Origin: CBDCME01 sp965218865 | GTDB lineage: Bacteria; Pseudomonadota; Alphaproteobacteria; JAAXGF01 | Assembly (NCBI GenBank): GCA_965218865.1 | Contig: CBDCME010000005.1 | Coordinates: 4,006 to 68,005, forward strand | Length of the DNA stretch: 64,000 bases | Direction: 5' to 3' | Shown: positions 27,220-36,814 of the stretch, piece after piece | Numbering within the stretch: position 1 is the stretch's first letter | How the letters are laid out: each line of letters opens with the position of its first letter | The notes under the pieces: model-generated | Told to the model about the DNA's origin: nothing | Database searches by the model: none | Seen by the model: only the letters and a program-made list of their open reading frames with translations | Made by a program: the position numbers and the translations under genes

Positions 27220-29352
27220 TTACCTATCGACCGCCCTTCCTTCCCGTCTTTTGAAGGGAATTTCCTCGCCGCTTTCCTGATCGACCGACTTCATGCTCAA
27301 GCGTACCTTGCCGCGATCGTCGATCGCGAGCACCTTGACCTTGACCGTGTCGCCCTCGCTGACGACCTCGCTCACGTTCTTGACCCTGTGGGGGGCCAAT
27401 TCGCTGATATGGACGAGACCGTCGCGGGTTCCGATGAAGTTCACGAAGGCCCCGAAATCGACGATTTTCACCACCTTGCCGTTGTAGATCACGCCAATCT
27501 CCGGTTCCGCCACGATGTCGCGGATGCGCTCGATCGCGGCTTCGCCCGCGCTGCTCTGGGTTGCCGCGACGCGAATGGTTCCGTCGTCCTCGATATCGAT
27601 CTTGGTGCCCGTGGTTTCACAGATTTCGCGGATGACCTTGCCACCGGTGCCGATCACTTCGCGGATCTTGTCGCGAGGGATGGTGATCGTGGTGATGCTC
27701 GGCGCGTGCTCGCTGATTCCCTCGCGCGACGCCGACAGCACCTTGGCCATTTCAGCCAGGATATGAAGGCGTCCTTCCCGCGCCTGGTCCACGGCGACAC
27801 GCATGATATTTTCGGTTATTCCGGTGATCTTGATGTCCATTTGTAGCGCCGTGACACCTTTTTCGGTGCCCGCGACCTTGAAATCCATGTCGCCCAGGTG
27901 GTCCTCGTCGCCGAGGATGTCGGACAAGACGACGAAGTCGTCGTCTTCCTTGATCAGCCCCATCGCGATTCCGGCGACCGGGCGCGGCAAGGGAACCCCC
28001 GCGTCCATCATCGAAAGCGAGGCCCCGCAAACCGTCGCCATCGATGACGAGCCATTCGATTCGGTGATCTCGGATACGACTCGGATCGTGTAGGGAAAGG
28101 AAATTTTGTCGGGGAGGAGCGCGCGCACCGCCCGCCAAGCCAATTTGCCGTGGCCGATTTCACGCCGCCCCGGCGGCCGCATGAAACTCGCCTCGCCGAC
28201 CGCGTATGGGGGGAAGTTGTAGTGGAGCATGAAATGTTCCCGGTACTCACCGGTGAGCACATCCATGATCTGCTCGTCCTCTCCCGTGCCGAGGGTGGTG
28301 ACCACCATCGCCTGGGTTTCCCCGCGCGTAAACAGCGTGCTGCCGTGCGAACGTGGCAGGATGCCGACCTCGACCGTGATCGGTCGCACCGTTTTGGAAT
28401 CGCGGCCGTCGATCCGTTGACCCTGGTGAATGAGGTTTCCGCGGACGATCGACTTTTCGAGTTTCTTGAACTGGCCGGCGACGGCGCCGGGATCCAGGCC
28501 CTCTGCCTCGAGGGTCTCGCCGACCTCGGCCTTGACGGTGGCGAGGGTGTCGACCCGGGCCTGTTTCACCGTTTCGGTGTAGGCGGCGCGGAGACGGGCC
28601 TCGGCAAGATCGGCGACGCGTTTCCTTATGTCCTCGAGATCCGGGGATTCGGGAAGCACCCATGGGTCCTTGGCCGCGTCCTCGGCCAGACCGATGATCA
28701 TGTCGATCACCGGTTGAAATTGCTCATGGCCGAACATGACGGCACCGATCATGACGTCCTCGGAAAGTTCGGCTGCCTGCGATTCGACCATCAAGACCGC
28801 GTCCTGGGTCCCGGCGACGACGAGGTCGAGCGCGCTGTCGTCGAGCTCGGAAGCCGTCGGGTTCAGCTGGTACGCGCCGTCGGCATAGCCGACGCGGGCG
28901 CCGGCGATGGGACCGAGGAATGGCACGCCGGAAATCGTCAACGCGGCCGAAGCGCCGATCAGCGCCACGATGTCGGGATCGTTCTCCAGATCGTGCGAGA
29001 GGACCGTGCAAACAACTTGGGTTTCGTTGCGGAAGTTGTCGGCGAAAAGCGGCCTGAGTGGTCGATCGATGAGCCGCGAAACCAAGGTTTCCTTTTCGCT
29101 CGGGCGTCCTTCGCGCTTAAAAAATCCGCCCGGAATCTTACCCGCGGCGAAAGCTTTTTCCTGATAGTTCACCGTCAGGGGAAAAAAATCGATTCCGGAT
29201 CGTTCCACCCTTTGGGCCACCGCCGTGCACAACACGGTCGTCTCGCCATACGTCGCGAGAACGGCGCCGTCGGCTTGACGGGCGACGCGGCCGGTTTCCA
29301 ACACCAGCTTTCGTCCGCCCCATACGATTTCCTTCTTCGCTATATCGAACAT
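27220..29352 (-). CDS. pnp: polyribonucleotide nucleotidyltransferase (PNPase)
   Basis: 710 residues. ATG 29352 gives the canonical start MFDIAKKEI with AAGGAAG upstream. Two RNase PH domains (about 1-230 and 290-545) with the SMATVCGASLSMMDAGVP active-site stretch, then a KH domain (about 553-612, IGTGGKVIREI) and an S1 domain (about 620-690). Phosphorolytic 3'-5' exonuclease and part of the RNA degradosome. It follows rpsO as in most proteobacteria, and the 115-base gap is GC-rich with potential stem structure, where RNase III control is known in other species. Confidence 0.97.
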   Translation of the reverse strand: MFDIAKKEIVWGGRKLVLETGRVARQADGAVLATYGETTVLCTAVAQRVERSGIDFFPLTVNYQEKAFAAGKIPGGFFKREGRPSEKETLVSRLIDRPLRPLFADNFRNETQVVCTVLSHDLENDPDIVALIGASAALTISGVPFLGPIAGARVGYADGAYQLNPTASELDDSALDLVVAGTQDAVLMVESQAAELSEDVMIGAVMFGHEQFQPVIDMIIGLAEDAAKDPWVLPESPDLEDIRKRVADLAEARLRAAYTETVKQARVDTLATVKAEVGETLEAEGLDPGAVAGQFKKLEKSIVRGNLIHQGQRIDGRDSKTVRPITVEVGILPRSHGSTLFTRGETQAMVVTTLGTGEDEQIMDVLTGEYREHFMLHYNFPPYAVGEASFMRPPGRREIGHGKLAWRAVRALLPDKISFPYTIRVVSEITESNGSSSMATVCGASLSMMDAGVPLPRPVAGIAMGLIKEDDDFVVLSDILGDEDHLGDMDFKVAGTEKGVTALQMDIKITGITENIMRVAVDQAREGRLHILAEMAKVLSASREGISEHAPSITTITIPRDKIREVIGTGGKVIREICETTGTKIDIEDDGTIRVAATQSSAGEAAIERIRDIVAEPEIGVIYNGKVVKIVDFGAFVNFIGTRDGLVHISELAPHRVKNVSEVVSEGDTVKVKVLAIDDRGKVRLSMKSVDQESGEEIPFKRREGRAVDR

Positions 29353-29467
29353 CTTCACTTCCTTCTTACCTTACGCGCGCCGCCCCTGGCGACGCGGCCG
29401 GCGGCGTGTCCTCGCCAGCCGGAAAAATGAGTCGGACGGCGCCGCCTTCACGTCGCCGAGGCGCGCG

Positions 29468-29737
29468 TCACTTTCGAATTCCCAGGCGCTGGATCACCGA
29501 GGCGTAGCGGTCCCGATTATTGTGTTTGAGATAATCGAGCAATCTGCGCCTCTGACTGACCATCATCAGCAATCCGCGGCGGGAGTGTTGGTCTTTCTTG
29601 TGAACCTTGAAATGTTCCGTGAGATTGACGATTCGCTCGCTCAGGATCGCGATCTGAACCTCGGGCGAACCCGTGTCCCCCTCGCTGAGGGCAAATTCCT
29701 TCATCAAGGCGGCTTTCCGCTCAGCCGATATCGACAT
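29468..29737 (-). CDS. rpsO: 30S ribosomal protein S15
   Basis: 89 residues, full length for S15 (GSPEVQIAILSERI, HKKDQHSRRGLLMMVSQRR, the 16S rRNA-binding core). It lies 11 bases after truB and before pnp. Confidence 0.97.
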   Translation of the reverse strand: MSISAERKAALMKEFALSEGDTGSPEVQIAILSERIVNLTEHFKVHKKDQHSRRGLLMMVSQRRRLLDYLKHNNRDRYASVIQRLGIRK

Positions 29738-29748
29738 CTCTGGCTCCC

Positions 29749-30648
29749 TTACGAAAGGTTGAATACGCGCACCGGACGCGCCACGCCATCGACGATATCG
29801 GCCAGGGCTACCGGGACCTCGCCCGCCATGACCCGGACCAAACCGTCGTTGGCGCTCGCGGCGGTGATCGCTTGCCCACAGCGCAACCGACGCGCCTGCG
29901 TTTCCGTCACGCTCAATGCCGGGATGTCGGCCAGCACGGAGGCGACGGGGTGCAAATACTTGCCCAGGCCGGGAATATGAATGAGCGTCGGCAGATTATC
30001 TAGAGAAATCGCCTCGTCTTCGCGAAATTGGCCGACGGCGGTACGCCGCAGCGCCGTGACGTGGCCGCGGGTGCCCAAATGCTCCGCGAGATCCCGGGCC
30101 AGGGCCCTGACGTAGGTGCCCTTGCCGCAGCGGACCTCGAAACGCGCCGTCTCCGGGTCGGGCGTTTCGATCAGTTCGAGGTGGGAAATCGAGGCCTTGC
30201 GGGGCGGCAAGGAAACCCGTTCCCCGCGCCGGGCAAGCGCGTAGGCGCGTTGTCCGCCGACCTTGATCGCGGCGTAAGTTGGCGGGACCTGCTCGATCGT
30301 TCCGATGAAGGCGCCGAGGGCCGCCTCGATGTCGGCTGCGCTGGGCCGTTTGGTGCTCGTCGCCACGACCTTGCCCTCGGCGTCGTCGGTGTCCCGCGCT
30401 TCGCCCCAACGCACCGAAAATCGGTACGTCTTGCCGCCGCCGATAACGTAGGCCGTTGTCTTCGTGGCCTCTCCGAGGGCGATGGGCAGCACGCCCGTCG
30501 CCATCGGATCCAGGGTTCCGCCGTGTCCGGCCTTGACGCCGCCGGCGAGACGCCGCACGCGGGCAACCACCCGCGCCGAGGTCATACCCGCCGGTTTGTC
30601 GATGTTCAGCCAACCGTGGATCGGTCCGGCGCCCTTCTCAGCCGTCAC
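29749..30648 (-). CDS. truB: tRNA pseudouridine(55) synthase TruB
   Basis: 299 residues. GTG 30648 starts inside the end of rbfA (11-base overlap), giving VTAEKGAGPIHGWLNIDKP. Catalytic aspartate in GHGGTLDPMATG; the KTYRF and YVRALARDL motifs and a C-terminal PUA-like extension are present. Modifies U55 in the T-arm of tRNAs. Translationally coupled to rbfA. Confidence 0.95.
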   Translation of the reverse strand: MTAEKGAGPIHGWLNIDKPAGMTSARVVARVRRLAGGVKAGHGGTLDPMATGVLPIALGEATKTTAYVIGGGKTYRFSVRWGEARDTDDAEGKVVATSTKRPSAADIEAALGAFIGTIEQVPPTYAAIKVGGQRAYALARRGERVSLPPRKASISHLELIETPDPETARFEVRCGKGTYVRALARDLAEHLGTRGHVTALRRTAVGQFREDEAISLDNLPTLIHIPGLGKYLHPVASVLADIPALSVTETQARRLRCGQAITAASANDGLVRVMAGEVPVALADIVDGVARPVRVFNLS

Positions 30649-31051
30649 CTTCGGGGACGTCCGTTCGGGGTCGGGTGGCGGTGATTTCGGAACTGCGCAA
30701 AAGGCGGTTGATGCGGGCGTCGTTATCGAACCTGGTGTCGATCTCGAAGCGAATGTCGGGGGCGAACTTGAGCTGTACGAGCTGGGCGACACGGCGGCGT
30801 AAAAAGGGTGTCGCCCGCCGCAGCGCGGTGACCAGGGTCGGCGCGTCGCCGTCTCCGAAGGGCACGATATATGCCGTTGCGTGGCGCAGGTCCGGGCTCG
30901 CTCGGACTTCGCTGATGGTAATGGATTTTCCTTTCAACTCGGGATCACGCAAGCCGTCGTCCGCGAGGACTTCCGCTAAGGCGTGGCGCAACTCCTCGCC
31001 GACGCGCAACTGGCGCTGACCGGGAAGGGGATTCGCGTTTCTCGATCCCAT
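30638..31051 (-). CDS. rbfA: ribosome-binding factor A
   Basis: 137 residues from ATG 31051, preceded by GAGGAAC. KH-like fold with RVGEELRHALAEVL, ITISEVRASPDLRHATAYI and PDIRFEIDTRFD, all typical. It acts in late 30S subunit maturation at low temperature. Lies between infB and truB. Confidence 0.93.
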   Translation of the reverse strand: MGSRNANPLPGQRQLRVGEELRHALAEVLADDGLRDPELKGKSITISEVRASPDLRHATAYIVPFGDGDAPTLVTALRRATPFLRRRVAQLVQLKFAPDIRFEIDTRFDNDARINRLLRSSEITATRPRTDVPEGDG

Positions 31052-31095
31052 GGCAGGTTCCTCGAAATTGGCCGCGTCGAGGCCGAAAGATTCGG

Positions 31096-33795
31096 CTACA
31101 ACGTGCGCGCGACCTCTTCCATCTCGAAGGCTTCGATGACGTCGCCGGTCCGAATGTCCTGGAACCTGTCGATCGACATGCCGCATTCGAGGCCTTCCTT
31201 CACCTCGCGCGCATCCTCCTTGAAGCGCCTGAGGGTGCCGATGGAACCCTCGTGAATAACAATATTGTCGCGTAAGAGGCGGACCTTGGCGTTGCGCTTG
31301 ATGATCCCGTCGCTGACACGACAGCCGGCAATCTTGCCGATTTTCGAAATGTCGAAGATCTCGAGCACCTGGGCGTTGCCGAGAACGCGTTCGCGAAGGT
31401 CGGGAGAAAGCATCCCGGTAAGCACCGCCTTAACGTCGTTGAGGACATCGTAAATCACCGAATAATAGCGAATCTCCAAACCATCGTGTTGGGCCAGTTC
31501 GCGGGCTTGCCCGTTGGCGCGAACGTTGAAACCCAAGATCAGGCCCTCGGAAGCTTTCGCCAGGGCGACGTCCGATTCGGTGATGGCACCGACCCCACCA
31601 TGAATCACCCGCACCCTCACTTCGTCGGTACCGAGCTTGTCGAGGCTGCCGATGATGGCCTCCAGGGAGCCTTGCACATCGGCTTTGAGGACCATGACGA
31701 GTTCCTTCACCTCGCCGGCCTGAATCGCCGCGAACATCTGCTCCATGGAACCCCGGGCGCCGGACGCGGCCCGCGACATCCGCTGGCGTTCCTCTCGGAA
31801 ACGGGAAACTTCTCGGGCCCGGCGCTCGTTTTCGACCGTCGCCATTTCGTCTCCGGGCTGGGGCACGGAACCGAGACCCAGGACTTCGACGGGCGTTGCC
31901 GGTCCCGCTACCTCGAGGGAGCGCCCTTTGTCATCGTTCAACGCCCGCACCTTCCCCCATTCCTTACCGGTTACGATGATATCGCCGACCCGCAGCGTCC
32001 CACGCTGAACCAGAAGCGTCGCGACCGGGCCCCGTCCGCGGTCGAGCTGGGCTTCGATAACGACGCCCTGCGCCGGGCGTTCGGGATTCGCCTTGAGATC
32101 CAGTATTTCGGCTTGCAGGAGGATCGCCTCCTCGAGCTTCTCCAAATTGGTCTGTTTTGTCGCCGAAACCTCGACCGAGAGAATGTCGCCGCCGAGCTCC
32201 TCCAGGACAAGGCCGTGTTTGAGTAGATCGTTGCGCACCCGTTCGGGATTGGCGTCCGGACGGTCCATCTTGTTGATGGCGACGATGATCGGCACCTCGG
32301 CCGCTTTGGCGTGGGTGATGGCTTCCTCGGTTTGCGGCATGACGCCGTCGTCGGCGGCGACGACCAGGATGACGACATCGGTGACCCGGGCACCCCGCGA
32401 GCGCATCGAAGTGAAGGCCTCGTGACCCGGTGTATCCAAAAAGGTGATTTCGCCGCCCGAATTCAGCTTTACCTTGTAGGCTCCAATATGCTGGGTGATT
32501 CCGCCGGCCTCGCCGGCCGCTACATCGGTGTGGCGCAGGGCGTCCAACAGCGACGTCTTGCCATGATCGACGTGACCCATCACCGTGACCACGGGGGCCC
32601 GCGGGCGCAGCGATTCACCCGGATCATCGTCACCCTTGAGGCCAATCTCGACGTCCGCTTCGCTGACCCGCTTCACCTTGTGGCCGAATTCGGCGACCAA
32701 GAGCTCGGCGGTATCGGCGTCAATCGTCTGGGTTATCGTCGCCATCGTACCCATCTTCATCAGCGCCTTGATCAACTCGCCGCCACGTACGGCCATGCGA
32801 TTGGCGAGTTCCTGTACCGTCAACGCCTCGGGGACCACGACCTCGCGGATGACCTTCATGCTTTCGGCCGTGGGCTGTTGTTGGGCCCGCCGCTCGCGTT
32901 CCCGGGCCCGCCGAACCGAGGCCAGGCTACGCACACGTTCATCGTCCGAAAGCGCCTGGGAGACGGTAATTTTTCCACCCCGCCGGCGGGGTTGTTTGCG
33001 GCGCGAAACAATTGGCGGCCGGCGCGCGTCACCTTTCGACCTGCGTCCGCGCTCGGCGCCCTCCTCGCGCCCGGAAGTTTCAGTTTCCTCGGCTAGGTTT
33101 GGATTTGCCGCCGCCTTCTGCTGAGCCCGACGGCCGGCCTCCTCGGCTTGGGCCAGGCGGCGCGCCGCTTCCTCGTCGGCCTTGCGGCGGGCGTCAGAGT
33201 CGGCCTGCCGCCGCGTCTCGTCCGCCCCCTCGGGAGCGGCCTCGACCCCTCGCTCGCGCTTTGGCTCGGGCGCCTCGGGCGCCGGCTTGAGCTTGGCTTC
33301 ATCCACCTCGGGGCGGAGCGGAGGGGCTTCCGCCGCCGGTTCCGTCTTCACCACCTCGGGTTTGGTCACCACCGTCGTGCCGATCTGTTCCGTCGCCTCG
33401 GAGGCCTTTCGATGTTCCGCCTCGCCGATATCACGGCGGGCGATTTCGAGCGCCCTCGCGCGGACCTCCTTCTCTTCAGCGGTCAGCGTCTTGAGGACCG
33501 TCGGCGAACGCCGGCCTCGTGGCCGGGTGTCGGAAGATAGGCGCCCGTCGGCCTCCCCGGCGCCACCACCTTCCGAGGCCAGCGCCCCATCCCGTCGCAG
33601 AGTCTTGATTTCGGTCATGCGGCCGCCCTCGCCGGGCGCGAAGGTACGCTTTCGCCGGACCTCGACCGTCACCGCCTTCGAGCGACCGTGGGCAAAGCTT
33701 TGCCGCACCTGCCCGGTCTCGACCGTCTTCTGCAGTTGCAGCCGCCCGGGCCGTTTCAGGCTTAGGGACGGCTTGTTTTCTGTCTCGTCGCTCAT
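31096..33795 (-). CDS. infB: translation initiation factor IF-2
   Basis: 899 residues. A long charged N-terminal region rich in Glu/Arg/Ala (about 100-270), then the IF2 N-domain. The G domain starts at about 400 with G1 GHVDHGKTSLLD, then DTPGHEAF and NKMDRPD, followed by two beta-barrel domains and the fMet-tRNA-binding C-terminal domain (ECGMSIDRFQDI). The start ATG overlaps the stop of the YlxR-like gene (ATGA), so the two are coupled. Confidence 0.97.
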   Translation of the reverse strand: MSDETENKPSLSLKRPGRLQLQKTVETGQVRQSFAHGRSKAVTVEVRRKRTFAPGEGGRMTEIKTLRRDGALASEGGGAGEADGRLSSDTRPRGRRSPTVLKTLTAEEKEVRARALEIARRDIGEAEHRKASEATEQIGTTVVTKPEVVKTEPAAEAPPLRPEVDEAKLKPAPEAPEPKRERGVEAAPEGADETRRQADSDARRKADEEAARRLAQAEEAGRRAQQKAAANPNLAEETETSGREEGAERGRRSKGDARRPPIVSRRKQPRRRGGKITVSQALSDDERVRSLASVRRARERERRAQQQPTAESMKVIREVVVPEALTVQELANRMAVRGGELIKALMKMGTMATITQTIDADTAELLVAEFGHKVKRVSEADVEIGLKGDDDPGESLRPRAPVVTVMGHVDHGKTSLLDALRHTDVAAGEAGGITQHIGAYKVKLNSGGEITFLDTPGHEAFTSMRSRGARVTDVVILVVAADDGVMPQTEEAITHAKAAEVPIIVAINKMDRPDANPERVRNDLLKHGLVLEELGGDILSVEVSATKQTNLEKLEEAILLQAEILDLKANPERPAQGVVIEAQLDRGRGPVATLLVQRGTLRVGDIIVTGKEWGKVRALNDDKGRSLEVAGPATPVEVLGLGSVPQPGDEMATVENERRAREVSRFREERQRMSRAASGARGSMEQMFAAIQAGEVKELVMVLKADVQGSLEAIIGSLDKLGTDEVRVRVIHGGVGAITESDVALAKASEGLILGFNVRANGQARELAQHDGLEIRYYSVIYDVLNDVKAVLTGMLSPDLRERVLGNAQVLEIFDISKIGKIAGCRVSDGIIKRNAKVRLLRDNIVIHEGSIGTLRRFKEDAREVKEGLECGMSIDRFQDIRTGDVIEAFEMEEVARTL

Positions 33796-34421
33796 TTCGT
33801 ACCGACCATGATCGATCCCGCTCGAAGCGGACCTGAGGCGTGAGGCTGCCGGCGAAATCCCGCCAATCGGCCCGCCTCGACAGCAATTCTTTCCGCCAAC
33901 CGACCTGGCCGTACCGCCGCGTACACGGCCCGGTCACGCCCGATGGCCGCCGCCAACTCGGTTCCCGTGAAAAGCCTGACGCAAGGAACCTCGGGCGCCA
34001 CGCGGCCAATCCGGGAACAACCTCCGTCGGCCGCGTCCACCGCCGCCACCCAGAGCGCCGCAGCTCCCGAATTCAGGAGGCCTCGGACCTTCTCCGTTCC
34101 CGCGACGAGCTGACCACATCGGCGCGCCAGTCCCAGGAAATCGAGGCAGCGGCGAGCCAACAAAGCCTCGACCCGTTGGCTCATGTCACTAGGAGCGATT
34201 ACGCTGGAACGAAAATTCTTGGCGAACAGATTCCGGACGCAGGCTGTATTTACCACATCTCGGTCAGCACTCAACCACAAACCCCGTCCGGGAAGACTTC
34301 CCTCGGGGTCGGGGATTACGTCGCCGGCCGGATCGATAACGAAGCGAACGAGGGTCTCGCGGCGCGCGAGTCGCCTGGTGGCGGCGCAACGCCGTAACGC
34401 TCCCGGGCGTTCCCGGGGCAT
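33792..34421 (-). CDS. YlxR/DUF448 RNA-binding protein fused to an L7Ae-like domain
   Basis: 209 residues from ATG 34421 (ATG 34466, overlapping the end of nusA, is an alternative). Residues about 5-80 are the YlxR fold (RRCAATRRLARRETLVRFV, GRGLWLSADRD). About 100-195 is an L7Ae/L30e-like domain (LGLARRCGQLVAGTEKV). The fusion is the usual alphaproteobacterial form and always lies between nusA and infB. Presumed RNA-binding; exact role unclear. Confidence 0.88.
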   Translation of the reverse strand: MPRERPGALRRCAATRRLARRETLVRFVIDPAGDVIPDPEGSLPGRGLWLSADRDVVNTACVRNLFAKNFRSSVIAPSDMSQRVEALLARRCLDFLGLARRCGQLVAGTEKVRGLLNSGAAALWVAAVDAADGGCSRIGRVAPEVPCVRLFTGTELAAAIGRDRAVYAAVRPGRLAERIAVEAGRLAGFRRQPHASGPLRAGSIMVGTK

Positions 34422-34443
34422 CGCGTCCGACGGCGGCCCAGAT

Positions 34444-35997
34444 TCAACTGCCGCTCTCGGCGTCATGGTTTGCCTCCGTTTCCCCACCTTGGAACCAGTG
34501 GGCGCGGGCCGCCATGATGATCGAATCGGCGTCCTCGTGCGCCAAATCCGCTTGCGGCAACATCTCGAGGAGTTCGTCGCTCGCCAGATCGGCGAGGTTG
34601 TCGAGGGTCTTGATTCCCTGCTCGCCCAGGGCGACGAGCATCGACGGCGTGAGACGCTCGATCTCGGCCAATTCGTCGCTGACTCCGATGTCCTTTCGTT
34701 GCTCGGTGAGACGTCGGTCGCGCTCGGCCAGGAAATCGCGGGCCCGCGACCGCAACTGTTCAGCCATGGTGGCGTCGAAACCCTCGATCGAGACGAGTTC
34801 CTCCTCCGGTACGAAGGCCACGTCCTCGACCGACCCGAACCCCTCGGCGACCAGGAGGTGGGCGATGACGTCGTCGATGTTGAGCGCCTCGACGAAGTTT
34901 TTCGAGCGACTCCGGAACTCCTCCACGCGACGATCCGACTCCTCTTGCTCGGTGAGGATGTCGATGTCCCAACCCGAGAGTTGCGACGCCAGGCGCACGT
35001 TTTGTCCCCGCCGGCCGATCGCCAGGCTAAGCTGATCGTCGGGAACCACGACATCGATGCGTTGGCCCTCCTCGTCGAGGACGACCTTGATGACCTCGGC
35101 CGGCGCCAAGGCGTTGACGACGAAGGTCGCGGGATCGGGCGACCACTGAATGATGTCGATTTTTTCGCCCTGCAACTCGTTCACCACCGCTTGCACGCGG
35201 CTGCCGCGCATGCCGACGCAGGCGCCGACGGGGTCGATACTCGAATCGTGCGACAACACGGCGATCTTCGCCCGGCTGCCGGAGTCCCGGGCGACGGCCT
35301 TGATGTCGATGATCCGATCGTAGATTTCGGGTACTTCTTGGGCGAAGAGCTTCGACATGAATTCGGGTCGCGTCCGCGACAAGAATATTTGCGGTCCGCG
35401 GGTTTCCTGGCGGACGTCGAAGATATAGGCGCGAACCCGATCCCCCCGGCGGAAGGATTCGCGCGGCAGGAGCTCGTCGCGCCGCAACAGCGCTTCGGCG
35501 CGGCCGAGATCGACGGTGACGTTGCCGTATTCGACCCGCTTGACGATTCCGTTCACGATCTCGCTGACACGATCGCGGTATTCCTCGTACTGTCTTTCAC
35601 GCTCGGCTTCCCGCACCTTCTGGACGATCACCTGCTTGGCGGTCTGGGCGGCGATGCGTCCGAACTCGATCGGCGGCAAATCGTCGGTCAGGAAATCACC
35701 GACCTGGGCGTCGGGATTGTGGTCCCGGGCCTCGGTCAAGGCGATTTGGGTCGCCGGATTGTCGACCTCCTCGATGACCTCGAGGTAGCGCCGCAAGTGA
35801 ACATCACCGGTCTTGCGGTCGATCTCGGCCCGGATATCGTGCTCGGGCCCGAATTTGCGCTTGCCGGCGTGCTGGATCGCTTGCTCCATGGCCTCGATCA
35901 CGACCTCGCGCTCTATCGACTTCTCGCGGGCGACCGCGTCGGCGACCTGGAGAAGTTCGGCCCTGGCTAATCCGGCTTCCGCTTCGATCTCGTTCAC
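34444..35997 (-). CDS. nusA: transcription termination/antitermination factor NusA
   Basis: 517 residues: N-terminal RNA polymerase-binding domain (1-about 130), S1 (VTVDLGRAEALL, GDRVRAYIFDV), two KH domains (GACVGMRGSRVQAVVNEL, AIGRRGQNVRLAS) and C-terminal helix-hairpin-helix repeats ending in an acidic tail. Full length for alphaproteobacteria. It begins eight bases after rimP ends. Confidence 0.97.
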   Translation of the reverse strand: MNEIEAEAGLARAELLQVADAVAREKSIEREVVIEAMEQAIQHAGKRKFGPEHDIRAEIDRKTGDVHLRRYLEVIEEVDNPATQIALTEARDHNPDAQVGDFLTDDLPPIEFGRIAAQTAKQVIVQKVREAERERQYEEYRDRVSEIVNGIVKRVEYGNVTVDLGRAEALLRRDELLPRESFRRGDRVRAYIFDVRQETRGPQIFLSRTRPEFMSKLFAQEVPEIYDRIIDIKAVARDSGSRAKIAVLSHDSSIDPVGACVGMRGSRVQAVVNELQGEKIDIIQWSPDPATFVVNALAPAEVIKVVLDEEGQRIDVVVPDDQLSLAIGRRGQNVRLASQLSGWDIDILTEQEESDRRVEEFRSRSKNFVEALNIDDVIAHLLVAEGFGSVEDVAFVPEEELVSIEGFDATMAEQLRSRARDFLAERDRRLTEQRKDIGVSDELAEIERLTPSMLVALGEQGIKTLDNLADLASDELLEMLPQADLAHEDADSIIMAARAHWFQGGETEANHDAESGS

Positions 35998-36005
35998 ATC
36001 GGCTC

Positions 36006-36485
36006 CTATCTCGCGGTCCCCGCGATCAGCTCGTCGGTCAGGATCAACTTCGCGGCGCTGATATCGGCGAACGGAACCTCGAGATCGCCGGAATCGATGG
36101 CGATACGCACCCGATCTCCATCCGACCCCAAGAGCCGGCCCCGAAACCGCCGCCGTCCGTCGATCCGACTCCGGGTCTCGATATTCGCGAGATGACCGGC
36201 GAAGCGCTGATAATCCGCCGGACGGACCAGGGGACGGTCTATCCCGGGCGAGCTGATCTCAAGATCGTATTCGCCCTCGATCGGGTTGGCAACGTCGAGC
36301 ACGGCCGAGACCACGCGGCTGACCTGGGCGCAATCGTCGATCTTGACACCGGCGCCGTCTCGACGCTCGACCATCACCTGGAGGGTCCGTTTACGGCGGC
36401 CGGCCAGGCAAACCCGGACGATGTCGAATCCCATCGCCTCGATCGTCGGCGCCAGCACGCGCGCGATATCGTTCGTCTTATCCAC
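36006..36485 (-). CDS. rimP: ribosome maturation factor RimP
   Basis: About 159 residues from GTG 36485 (TTG 36488 is equally possible; GGAG lies 8-11 bases upstream). Markers: EAMGFDIVRV, LQVMVERRDG, DLEISSPGIDRPL and a C-terminal SH3-like domain ending in the LILTDEL region. Needed for 30S assembly. First gene of the rimP-nusA-ylxR-infB-rbfA-truB-rpsO-pnp operon. Confidence 0.93.
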   Translation of the reverse strand: MDKTNDIARVLAPTIEAMGFDIVRVCLAGRRKRTLQVMVERRDGAGVKIDDCAQVSRVVSAVLDVANPIEGEYDLEISSPGIDRPLVRPADYQRFAGHLANIETRSRIDGRRRFRGRLLGSDGDRVRIAIDSGDLEVPFADISAAKLILTDELIAGTAR

Positions 36486-36535
36486 CAAGACGTGGTCTCC
36501 ACCAGTTCCCAACAAACCAATGCGCCTGTTATTCA

Positions 36536-36558
36536 ACAAAAAGGCGGGCCGCAAGCCC
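36536..36558 (-). terminator. weak hairpin plus T-run upstream of rimP
   Basis: On the minus strand GGGCTTGCGGCCC followed by GCCTTTTTG forms a short stem and a T run about 50 bases upstream of rimP. It could end an upstream transcript or act as a leader attenuator. A short minus-strand frame ending inside it (36533-36721, one hydrophobic segment) is not convincing as a gene. Confidence 0.3.
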
Positions 36559-36814
36559 ACCCCCCGATCGCGATACCAGCCCAAAAAAACAAGCTACCCA
36601 GCGATACCGCAATCATAACCCGCCCAAACGTCGCCGCAAGGATTTTCGTACTTGTGTCGGTAGCACATGATTTGACCGGTTTAGGGAGCCCACGAATCAA
36701 GCGATCCTGGAACGGTTCCAAGAACGGAGGTGGTGATGGCTCGAACGAGGGTGCTAGAGGAGGTTCGGATCATGCGATTTGAGGAGGTAGAAGTTTTCGA
36801 AGCGGCGGCTGATA

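Noticed and set aside
29353..29467. tRNA or riboswitch between rpsO and pnp, or upstream of rimP
   Set aside because: No cloverleaf or known riboswitch pattern visible; only GC-rich potential stems.
36533..36721. 62-codon minus-strand membrane-like frame upstream of rimP
   Set aside because: No ribosome site, it ends inside a hairpin, and it overlaps the ISNCY-type relic's left end.
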